A stretch of 5,100 nt of DNA from Eggerthellales bacterium UBA948 (lineage in GTDB: Bacteria; Actinomycetota; Coriobacteriia; Coriobacteriales; UBA8131). Of this stretch, positions 1-5,100 are shown in pieces; position 1 is the first letter of the stretch, and every line of letters begins with the position of its first letter. The stretch is from NCBI GenBank assembly GCA_002293265.1, contig DBCW01000083.1:16713-21812 (forward strand). The letters run 5' to 3'. The notes beneath the pieces were generated by a model. It made no database searches. It saw only the letters and a list, made by a program, of their open reading frames with translations, and was not told where the DNA came from. Position numbers and translations under genes: made by a program.

Positions 1-43
1 TTGTGACTAATAAACCATTTTTGCATAGAGGCTCCACATTTTT

Positions 44-194
44 TCGATCAAAAACCAGTTCTAGAACGATTCTTACATAATAATATACTAGCATGATTTC
101 TTCTAATTTGCAATTCTGCAGGTCAACAAGGTGCCATCTTTCCACACTTCATTGAGCATGCAAAAATATCGTTCTAAACCTCATTTTTGATCGA
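44..194. repeat. Imperfect 27-base inverted repeat pair enclosing 97 bases
   Basis: The arm at 44-70 and the reverse complement of the arm at 168-194 agree at 23 of 27 positions. Two blocks match perfectly: TCGATCAAAAA (44-54) with TTTTTGATCGA (184-194), and TAGAACGAT (62-70) with ATCGTTCTA (168-176). They are separated by equal 7-base gaps (55-61 and 177-183), so the arms align without indels. Similarity stops abruptly on both sides. The left arm contains the palindrome GTTCTAGAAC (58-67), of which the right arm keeps a degenerate form, GTTCTAAAC (171-179). This could be the terminal repeats of a small non-autonomous element, a pair of regulator sites in opposite orientation, or a long RNA stem. 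I see no target-site duplication at the edges, and no function is established. Confidence 0.75.
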
Positions 195-220
195 TTCTGA
201 TTGGCTTTGCTGTCAACGTA

Positions 221-250
221 AGACTGTTATGTACAATAACAAAACAGTCT
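221..250. repeat. 8-base perfect inverted repeat around the operator candidate
   Basis: AGACTGTT (221-228) and AACAGTCT (243-250) are exact reverse complements separated by 14 bases. They partly overlap the arms of the 225-241 dyad, so the two pairings are mutually exclusive. As DNA this may be one composite operator. As RNA it could be an alternative hairpin only if transcription starts upstream of 221. Confidence 0.5.
225..241. promoter_or_regulatory. Candidate GlnR/TnrA-type operator (TGTTA-N7-TAACA)
   Basis: The 17 bases TGTTATGTACAATAACA fit the consensus TGTNA-N7-TNACA at every fixed position and form a 6-base inverted repeat. In Firmicutes this is the binding site of the MerR-family nitrogen regulators GlnR and TnrA, which control glutamine, ammonium and asparagine metabolism genes, so its place ahead of an asparagine synthetase makes sense. 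It overlaps a weak -10-like TACAAT (232-237) and lies just upstream of the better promoter at 257-284, so either repression or activation is possible. Whether this organism has such a regulator cannot be seen here. Confidence 0.4.
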
Positions 251-256
251 GCCCCT

Positions 257-284
257 TTGCCGACTCCTTTTGCTAAGGTATCAT
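257..284 (+). promoter_or_regulatory. Probable asnB promoter
   Basis: TTGCCG (257-262) and TATCAT (279-284) match the housekeeping -35 and -10 consensus at four and five of six positions, with a 16-base spacer. Transcription would start near 291, giving a leader of about 32 bases before the asnB ATG. A weaker alternative is TACAAT at 232-237 with TTGCTG at 207-212 (19-base spacer). The choice decides whether the dyad at 221-250 is upstream of the promoter or within it. Confidence 0.4.
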
Positions 285-310
285 GCTTAAAGTTAAAAGC
301 TACAGAAACT

Positions 311-316
311 AGAGGA
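311..316 (+). promoter_or_regulatory. Ribosome binding site of asnB
   Basis: AGAGGA lies six bases upstream of the ATG at 323. It decides the start in favour of 323 over the in-frame ATG at 257, which has no comparable purine tract ahead of it. Confidence 0.65.
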
Positions 317-322
317 CTACAC

Positions 323-2251
323 ATGTGCGGAATCTGCGGATTCACCGGATCTACCCAATACCCTGACGCAAACAGAATACTCAAGACAATGTGCGATGTT
401 ATGGCACACCGCGGTCCTGACGGCGAAGGTCAGTATATAGATGGAGAAGTGGCGTTGGGGCATCGCCGCCTTTCGCTTGTCGACCTTGAGGGCGGACACC
501 AACCTATGGTGCGTGCAAGCAGGGATATGCATTCCTCAGTCACAACGCCCAAAAGCAGCACATTTACCACCGGCGACTACGCCATAGTTTTTAATGGCGA
601 GATATATAACTACAAGGATCTGCGAGCAGAGCTACAAGGTCTTGGCTACAGCTTTGAGACCTCATCGGACACCGAAGTGCTACTGGTAGCATACATTGCA
701 TGGGATAAAAAACTTCTGGATAAGGTGCGCGGAATGTTTGCCTTTGCGATCTGGGATCGCATTACACAGGAGCTCTTTTGCGCCAGAGACTTCTTTGGCA
801 TCAAGCCCTTTTATTACAGCACCACAGACACAGGTTGCTTCATTTTCGCATCTGAGATCAAATCCATACTTGAGCACCCCCGGATTCAGCGCAAGCTTAA
901 CGAGGACGCGCTGGAACAATACCTCAGCTTTCAATACTCGGTTCTACCGGAGACATTCTTCAAAGGCATCTTTAAACTCCCACCCGCACACTACCTCACG
1001 ATAAAGTCCGGCGAGGCACCAAAAATCACTCAGTATTGGCAAATCGACTACGACATCGATGAGACCTTAAGCCAAGATCAAGCCGCAAAGCAAATCCACG
1101 CCGCCGTGCAAAACTCGGTCAGCTACCACATGATTGCCGACGTAGAGGTAGCAAGCTTTCTAAGCAGCGGCGTTGACTCCAACTACCTGACAGCTTCCCT
1201 GCACGACCAAGGCGGAAACATCAAAACTTTTACAGTTGGCTTTGAGACGGCGGATGGCGAAAAATACAACGAGATATCCTACGCCCGTGAGGCCAGTGAG
1301 CACCTATGCGTAGAAAACTACAGCCACGTTATCACCGAAGACGAGTTTTGGAACAGCCTGGCAACCGTCCAATGGCACATGGATGAACCGTCAGCCGACC
1401 CGGCAGCAGTGGCGCTATACTTCGTAGACCGCCAGGCAGCAAAAAAGGTCAAAGCAGTTTTATCCGGTGAGGGTTCCGACGAGTTCTTTGGCGGATACCC
1501 GATATATCAGACCCCTGTTGAGAATCAAAAGCTATCTTGGTGCCCAAAACCGGTACTGAGGCTAGGCGCAAAAGTCCTCAAAGCGCTGGAGGTTCGCGGA
1601 GCCAATTTTCTATACCGTGCAGGCACGCCAATAGAAGAACAGTTCATCGGCAACGCCTATATCTTTAGCGAGGAGGAGCGCGAACAAATCCTTAAGCACA
1701 AACCAAGTGGCATCTCATCGGGGGACATCACCGCGCCGTATTACCGCGATGTGGCGGCTTTAGACGATGTCACCAAAATGCAATACATCGACATGAACTT
1801 ATGGCTGGTAGGAGACATCCTCTTAAAAACGGACAAAATGGCCATGGCTCATAGTCTCGAAAGCCGCGTGCCGTTTCTGGATAAAGAGGTCTGGTCGGTT
1901 GCCAGAAGGCTGCCGACAAAACTAAAAGTCAGTTCCGATGCCACAAAGACTGCCTTAAGACAAGCCGCTACAAATCTGCTTCCGCAAAAGTTTACCAAAA
2001 AACTGAAGCTGGGTTTCCCGGTACCAACAAGGGTATGGCTCAAGCAGGATAAGTATTACAACCGCATCAAAGAAACTTTCGAGAGTCCAACCGCAGTAAA
2101 ATACTTCAACACCGAGCAAATCATCGCGCTTCTAGACGAACACAAAGCCGGCAAAGAAGATAACAGCCGAAAGATATGGACAATCTACACTTTCCTGGTA
2201 TGGCATAAAGAGTATTTTGAAGACAAAATGACCGACATGTTAGGCGCGTAA
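323..2251 (+). CDS. asnB: Asparagine synthetase (glutamine-hydrolysing), AsnB
   Basis: This cytoplasmic enzyme makes asparagine and glutamate from aspartate, glutamine and ATP. The 642-residue protein begins Met-Cys-Gly-Ile-Cys-Gly, so Cys2 is the N-terminal nucleophile of the class II glutaminase domain (about 2-230). HRRLSLVD (47-54), NGEIYNY (91-97) and SDTEVLL (115-121) form the glutamine pocket. The synthetase domain (about 250-630) has the pyrophosphatase loop SSGVDS (281-286), SGEGSDEFFGGY (381-392) and HSLESRVPFLD (510-520). The frame is open back to an ATG at 257, but catalysis requires cysteine directly after the initiator. AGAGGA at 311-316 sits six bases before the ATG at 323, so 323 is the start. 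The length is typical of the long AsnB class (B. subtilis AsnB type) rather than the roughly 554-residue E. coli form. Residues about 63-85 make a longer Ser/Thr-rich loop than usual between HQPM and the NGEIYN strand. No key residue is missing. It stands alone, with its own promoter likely. Confidence 0.97.
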   Translation: MCGICGFTGSTQYPDANRILKTMCDVMAHRGPDGEGQYIDGEVALGHRRLSLVDLEGGHQPMVRASRDMHSSVTTPKSSTFTTGDYAIVFNGEIYNYKDLRAELQGLGYSFETSSDTEVLLVAYIAWDKKLLDKVRGMFAFAIWDRITQELFCARDFFGIKPFYYSTTDTGCFIFASEIKSILEHPRIQRKLNEDALEQYLSFQYSVLPETFFKGIFKLPPAHYLTIKSGEAPKITQYWQIDYDIDETLSQDQAAKQIHAAVQNSVSYHMIADVEVASFLSSGVDSNYLTASLHDQGGNIKTFTVGFETADGEKYNEISYAREASEHLCVENYSHVITEDEFWNSLATVQWHMDEPSADPAAVALYFVDRQAAKKVKAVLSGEGSDEFFGGYPIYQTPVENQKLSWCPKPVLRLGAKVLKALEVRGANFLYRAGTPIEEQFIGNAYIFSEEEREQILKHKPSGISSGDITAPYYRDVAALDDVTKMQYIDMNLWLVGDILLKTDKMAMAHSLESRVPFLDKEVWSVARRLPTKLKVSSDATKTALRQAATNLLPQKFTKKLKLGFPVPTRVWLKQDKYYNRIKETFESPTAVKYFNTEQIIALLDEHKAGKEDNSRKIWTIYTFLVWHKEYFEDKMTDMLGA

Positions 2252-2262
2252 CCTGTCATTTT
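2225..2262 (+). terminator. Weak terminator-like hairpin spanning the asnB stop codon
   Basis: AAAATGAC (2225-2232) pairs perfectly with GTCATTTT (2255-2262), and GTTA (2239-2242) with TAAC (2249-2252) can pair inside. The stem is AT-rich, its T run belongs to the stem itself, and it overlaps the coding end, so this is a poor intrinsic terminator. No better candidate is visible after asnB. The right arm is also part of the tandem repeat at 2253-2283, so the pairing may be incidental. Confidence 0.2.
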
Positions 2263-2283
2263 CGCACGATATCTGTCATTTTC
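2253..2283. repeat. Tandem repeat CTGTCATTTTC, 20-base period
   Basis: CTGTCATTTTC occurs at 2253-2263 and again at 2273-2283. Similarity continues weakly after each copy (GCACG and ACG). The first copy starts two bases after the asnB stop codon. The 20-base period is close to two helical turns, so a protein bound to both copies would sit on one DNA face. It lies about 50-85 bases upstream of the TATAAT at 2335-2340. A CATTTT at 2316-2321, 39 bases further on, may be a degenerate third copy. It could be an upstream regulator site or a dispersed intergenic repeat. Confidence 0.6.
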
Positions 2284-2327
2284 ACGTAGGCTAAAATCCA
2301 CTATCGAGGAGAAAACATTTTGCCGGA

Positions 2328-2347
2328 CATAGGCTATAATACCTATG
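2328..2347 (+). promoter_or_regulatory. Promoter -10 of the DUF808 gene inside a small inverted repeat
   Basis: TATAAT at 2335-2340 is a perfect -10 element. The expected -35 position (about 2312-2317) reads AAAACA, a poor match, so the promoter may depend on an activator. CATAGG (2328-2333) and CCTATG (2342-2347) are exact reverse complements that bracket the -10 with an 8-base centre, a typical place for a repressor site. Transcription would start near 2347, leaving about 33 bases before the TTG start. Confidence 0.5.
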
Positions 2348-2365
2348 GCATTTCACCAGTTTTTT

Positions 2366-2372
2366 AGGATGG
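2366..2372 (+). promoter_or_regulatory. Ribosome binding site for the TTG-started DUF808 gene
   Basis: AGGATGG ends seven bases before the TTG at 2380. It is the only purine tract in range, and supports the TTG as the start because no ATG or GTG is available in this frame nearby. Confidence 0.45.
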
Positions 2373-2379
2373 GTCTAGT

Positions 2380-3324
2380 TTGAGTTCCTTTTTTGCTTTT
2401 CTTGATGACATTGCCGTGCTCGCCAAAGCAGCAGCGGCTACAGTTGATGATATCGCAGCCGGTGCAGCTAAAGCTGCTTCCAAGTCTGCGGCAGTAGTGA
2501 TCGATGACGCTGCGGTCACTCCTCAGTACGTGCAAGGAATCTCGCCTTCACGCGAATTGCCAATAATTTGGAGTATTGCCAAACGCTCGCTGGTCAATAA
2601 AGCCATAATCATTGTTGCCATTATGGCTCTCTCTGCCGTAGTACCCTGGATATTTCCGTGGGCATTGATCGCAGGTGGCTGTTATCTTGTTTTTGAAGGT
2701 GCTGAGAAAATAATTCATCGCGTACACCATAGCAAAGATAAGCTTGCCGAGGCAGAAAAGCTTTTGGAGAGAAGTGCTAAGGACGAAAAAACAGTCATTA
2801 CCAGCGCGGGCACTACAGACTTTGTGCTTTCTGTAGAGATTATGCTGATTTCGGTTGATGCTTTGGAGACCGATATCTGGTGGATGAGACTCATTATGCT
2901 CATTGTCGTAGGGCTCGCCATGACGCTTTTAGTATATGGAGCAGTTGCGGTACTAGTGAAGATCGACGACATTGGCAAGTGGCTTGCTGAGACAGGGAGC
3001 AAAACAGCAAACAAAGTTCTGGGCGCATTGGGTACTGGTCTGGTCAAGTTGATGCCTAAAGTATTTATGCTGCTTACGATAGTTGGTGTAGCGGCGATGC
3101 TTTGGGTGGGTGGACATTTGCTCATCGTGAATCTGGCAAACATTGGCGTACCGATTTTTTACGACATAGTTCATAACATTACAGCAGCAATAACTAACGG
3201 AGTTTTGCTTTGGTGCGTTGATACCGCTATTTCTGCCCTTTTTGGGCTTGTAATAGGAATAGTAATTGTGGGGATTATTACTTTGGTCAAGAAAGTTCTG
3301 GAAGGCTTTCGCGAAACAAAGTAA
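2380..3324 (+). CDS. DUF808 (YedI) family integral membrane protein
   Basis: The 314-residue protein matches the DUF808 family, whose E. coli member is the inner-membrane protein YedI; no biochemical function is established for it. Family marks are the N-terminal FAFLDDIA (5-12), the Ala-rich stretch to 45, SRELPIIWSIAKRSLVNK (57-74), FEGAEKIIH (105-113) and TDFVLSVEIMLISVDALE (146-163). Hydrophobic segments lie near 75-106 (probably two spans), 168-194, 227-250 and 268-304 (probably two). Basic residues follow the first pair (His113-Lys121) and close the C-terminus. Length is normal for the family. The start is TTG: the frame is closed by a stop at 2365, there is no early ATG, and the N-terminus aligns with the family as I recall it. 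AGGATGG (2366-2372) is a modest ribosome site. The first transmembrane half has a conserved Pro-Trp (89-90, 93-94). It sits 46 bases before the lectin-hydrolase gene with no terminator between. Confidence 0.92.
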   Translation: MSSFFAFLDDIAVLAKAAAATVDDIAAGAAKAASKSAAVVIDDAAVTPQYVQGISPSRELPIIWSIAKRSLVNKAIIIVAIMALSAVVPWIFPWALIAGGCYLVFEGAEKIIHRVHHSKDKLAEAEKLLERSAKDEKTVITSAGTTDFVLSVEIMLISVDALETDIWWMRLIMLIVVGLAMTLLVYGAVAVLVKIDDIGKWLAETGSKTANKVLGALGTGLVKLMPKVFMLLTIVGVAAMLWVGGHLLIVNLANIGVPIFYDIVHNITAAITNGVLLWCVDTAISALFGLVIGIVIVGIITLVKKVLEGFRETK

Positions 3325-3328
3325 GAAA

Positions 3329-3334
3329 TATAAC
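3329..3334 (+). promoter_or_regulatory. Weak -10-like site before the lectin-hydrolase gene
   Basis: TATAAC matches five of six bases of the -10 consensus and would start transcription near 3341, about 30 bases before the ATG. The expected -35 positions (around 3306-3312) match poorly. It may be a weak secondary promoter or chance in AT-rich DNA; read-through from the DUF808 gene is equally plausible. Confidence 0.2.
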
Positions 3335-3370
3335 AATCGAATAAGGGTGGGGTAAAGTGATGGGGGCATC

Positions 3371-5089
3371 ATGCATAAAAAGTTACTCACGGCAATACTT
3401 ATTTGCCTGCTCGCAACTACTCTGGTTCCTGCAGGCGCCCTAGCCTTTACTGACGGCGAAAACGCTCGGGCGCAAAAGGTGGACACTGGTTTAAGTGAGC
3501 TGATCAAGAGTACAAAGAGAATCGTTAGCATAGCACCAAAAACGCAACCAAAAAAACGAATAGATGTTGCCGGGGCTAGCCGAAACAATGGCACAAACAT
3601 ACAAGCCTACTCTGCAAATGACACCTTGGCGCAAAAATTTTTGCTGGATAGTGTTGGCGAAAACACTTGCACAATCCAAAATATAAATTCCGGTCATTAC
3701 TTAAGCGTCACCAAGGGCAATGTAATACAACGCAAAAAGTCAAAGACCGGAGTCACTGACAGTCAAAAATGGCAGTTGGAATGGGTGTCGGGTGGAATAA
3801 AGCTGATCAATGTAGATACAAAAAAAGCCATGACCATCACTTCAGGTGGCTTGGATGGACACGATATAAAGACCGCAAAAAAATCAAATTCCAAAAATCA
3901 GGTGTTTAACTTGCTGCCCGTATCGTCGCTTGCTGCCGATACATACACAATCACCTCTTATGGAAACAAGGTTATTGATGCTAGAAATGGCAGAGCAGAA
4001 ATCAAAACCAACATTCAAGTATGGAGTTCAAATAATGGCGCAAATCAAAAATGGCACTTAAAATCTGAAGGAGACGGATACTTTTCCATTCGCTGCGTGC
4101 GCTCCGGATATGCGATCGATATCGAGGATGTTAAAACAAACGGATCTAACGTAAGATTATGGAAGCTCGTCAAAGACAGTTCTCAGCTTTGGGAGATTAT
4201 ACCCAGTGGCGACGGATGGTTTTACATCAAGTCAAAAAGCGGAATGTATCTGTCAGCTGCCGGAGGCGGTAGGGCTAACGGTCAGAATGTGAGAGCAGCA
4301 AAGTCTCCGTATAAATTCCGCTTTGATGTAACTAGCTATGCAGGAAAAACAGACATTTTAAGCAACATTAATTATGCAAAAGGCTCAAAACAAATCACTG
4401 CTTTTGGGGGATACGCGCCCAGCAGCAATGCAAAAAAGAAGTTGCAGTCAGCACTCAGCTCAATACAAACACGCGGATACAGCGTTGGATTCATGATGGT
4501 AGATCTTACAACCGGGCAGGGAGTTACATACAATGCTGATCAATCGTTCTACTCTGCAAGCACTATAAAAGGACCTTACGTTGCCAGCGTTGTTTCTTCC
4601 AAGCCATCATCTGTCTTGACGTGGCGCTCAACTATGCAGGCTACGATCAGGCAATCCAGCAACAACGGATACGAGAGTCTTAGAACAGCATTTGGGCCAT
4701 CGCCAATGCAAAAGTGGTGCGAGAGTGTTGGGATTCCAAGCTCCGTTGGCTCAAACTGGTATACAAATTACTCCACACGCACTCTTACAAAGTTATGGTT
4801 GCAAAACTACAGCTTCTTTACCAGCGGCAAGCAAAACGCAAAACTATGTCAATCCTGGTTCACTTCATCGTTTAATTCAACCATATACGCTACTTTGGGC
4901 AAAAAATACTACATGAACACAAAGCCGGGTTGGATAGGCGGAGGACTTAGAGCCGCAAACGATGCAGGCATAGTATGGGGAGACAAGGGGCCTTATCTCA
5001 TTACCATACTTACAAATGCACCGGGAAATGTGGGTATCATGAGCTCTTTGGTGTCGGCGGTAGATAATGCACATAATGAGATGCTGTAG
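3371..5089 (+). CDS. Secreted RICIN-lectin / serine hydrolase (beta-lactamase fold) protein
   Basis: The 572-residue protein starts with a Sec signal peptide (Lys3-Lys4, hydrophobic 5-20, cleavage likely after ALA at 25). No lipobox or LPXTG sorting signal is seen, so it is probably released or held by binding. Two ricin-type beta-trefoils follow. The first spans about 62-182, with QKF (88-90), QKW (132-134) and QVF (177-179). The second spans about 190-320, with QKW (226-228) and QLW (272-274). These Q-x-W-type motifs mark carbohydrate-binding repeats. After a short linker, 350-572 resembles the class A beta-lactamase/penicillin-binding fold: SxxK is STIK (397-400), SxN is SSN (429-431), and the KTG position is KPG (518-520). 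No glutamate is seen at 452-480, where class A enzymes place the deacylating Glu, so drug hydrolysis is doubtful. An autolysin-like, peptidase, esterase or non-catalytic cell-wall role is inferred. The start at 3371 is fixed by the signal peptide; GGGGG (3362-3366) is a close, weak ribosome site, with another G-rich tract at 3343-3352. The protein is complete. Confidence 0.88.
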   Translation: MHKKLLTAILICLLATTLVPAGALAFTDGENARAQKVDTGLSELIKSTKRIVSIAPKTQPKKRIDVAGASRNNGTNIQAYSANDTLAQKFLLDSVGENTCTIQNINSGHYLSVTKGNVIQRKKSKTGVTDSQKWQLEWVSGGIKLINVDTKKAMTITSGGLDGHDIKTAKKSNSKNQVFNLLPVSSLAADTYTITSYGNKVIDARNGRAEIKTNIQVWSSNNGANQKWHLKSEGDGYFSIRCVRSGYAIDIEDVKTNGSNVRLWKLVKDSSQLWEIIPSGDGWFYIKSKSGMYLSAAGGGRANGQNVRAAKSPYKFRFDVTSYAGKTDILSNINYAKGSKQITAFGGYAPSSNAKKKLQSALSSIQTRGYSVGFMMVDLTTGQGVTYNADQSFYSASTIKGPYVASVVSSKPSSVLTWRSTMQATIRQSSNNGYESLRTAFGPSPMQKWCESVGIPSSVGSNWYTNYSTRTLTKLWLQNYSFFTSGKQNAKLCQSWFTSSFNSTIYATLGKKYYMNTKPGWIGGGLRAANDAGIVWGDKGPYLITILTNAPGNVGIMSSLVSAVDNAHNEML

Positions 5090-5100
5090 CTGCTCTCAAG

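Larger units (their letters stand above)
1..322. other. Intergenic region upstream of asnB, no convincing gene
   Basis: No open frame here has a start, ribosome site and recognisable protein. What can be seen is AT-rich DNA with a long imperfect inverted repeat (arms 44-70 and 168-194), a 10-base palindrome GTTCTAGAAC at 58-67, an isolated -10-like TATACT at 84-89 without a good -35, and a dyad-rich segment at 221-250 just upstream of the probable asnB promoter. Bases 1-43 show nothing I can name. The gene to the left lies outside the window. Confidence 0.7.

Noticed and set aside
44..194. Complete insertion sequence or CRISPR
   Set aside because: The enclosed 97 bases encode no transposase. 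The repeats are a single inverted pair rather than a regular array with spacers, and no target duplication is visible.
257..322. In-frame upstream ATG that would add 22 residues to AsnB
   Set aside because: The glutaminase needs Cys directly after the initiator Met, which holds only for the ATG at 323. The extension has no ribosome site and would disable the enzyme.
195..322. T-box or other riboswitch controlling asnB
   Set aside because: I looked for the T-box antiterminator core (GGTGGNACCGCG-like) and for a terminator hairpin with a T run and found neither. The leader from the likely promoter is only about 32 bases.
181..384. Short - strand frame overlapping the asnB start and control region
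   Set aside because: It covers the dyads, promoter and first codons of asnB, has no ribosome site of note and no recognisable protein.
2715..3143. Antisense open frame of 142 codons on the - strand
   Set aside because: It is fully inside the DUF808 gene, rich in Ser/Thr as expected from reversed hydrophobic codons, and has no family resemblance.
3357..3362. GTG (3357) or ATG (3360) as start of the lectin-hydrolase
   Set aside because: Neither is in frame with the signal peptide and coding sequence that begin at 3371.
2953..3600. Long antisense open frame (215 codons, - strand)
   Set aside because: It lies opposite the DUF808 and lectin-hydrolase genes, has no recognisable domain and crosses the gap between two well-supported genes. 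It is a shadow of their codon pattern.
4560..5089. Beta-lactam resistance gene
   Set aside because: The fold motifs are present, but KTG is replaced by KPG, no deacylating Glu is apparent, and the domain is fused to lectins, which fits a cell-wall or glycan role better than antibiotic hydrolysis.

Overview
This window carries three complete genes, all on the + strand: a glutamine-hydrolysing asparagine synthetase (asnB, 323-2251), a DUF808/YedI-family integral membrane protein (2380-3324), and a secreted protein joining two ricin-type lectin modules to a serine-hydrolase (beta-lactamase-fold) domain (3371-5089). The first gene is preceded by 322 bases without a convincing gene, and the third ends 11 bases before the window edge.

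The organism is bacterial, with moderate base composition and no mobile-element genes in view. A secreted RICIN plus serine-hydrolase protein, a TTG start and purine-rich ribosome sites would fit a Gram-positive host. The lectin-hydrolase architecture recalls host-associated Coriobacteriia (Atopobium/Olsenella-like actinobacteria). That placement is inference from memory of the families; a Firmicute is not excluded.

Layout. 1-322 is a regulatory-looking intergenic region. It holds a long imperfect inverted repeat (27-base arms, 44-70 and 168-194), then a dyad-rich segment at 221-250. Inside that segment is an exact match to the Firmicute GlnR/TnrA consensus TGTNA-N7-TNACA (225-241), followed by a plausible asnB promoter. 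2252-2379 holds a 20-base-period tandem repeat immediately after the asnB stop, and a perfect TATAAT -10 element bracketed by a small inverted repeat in front of the DUF808 gene. The 46-base gap before the lectin-hydrolase gene has no terminator, so the last two genes may be co-transcribed.

No pathway links the three genes. AsnB makes asparagine in the cytoplasm, the DUF808 protein sits in the membrane with unknown function, and the lectin-hydrolase acts outside the membrane, probably on cell-wall or host glycan-associated substrates. I found no defence system, CRISPR array, toxin-antitoxin pair, RNA gene or phage gene. The best leads are the nitrogen-type operator candidate before asnB, the long inverted repeat upstream, and the lectin-hydrolase, whose active site keeps SxxK and SxN but has KPG for KTG and lacks an obvious omega-loop glutamate.
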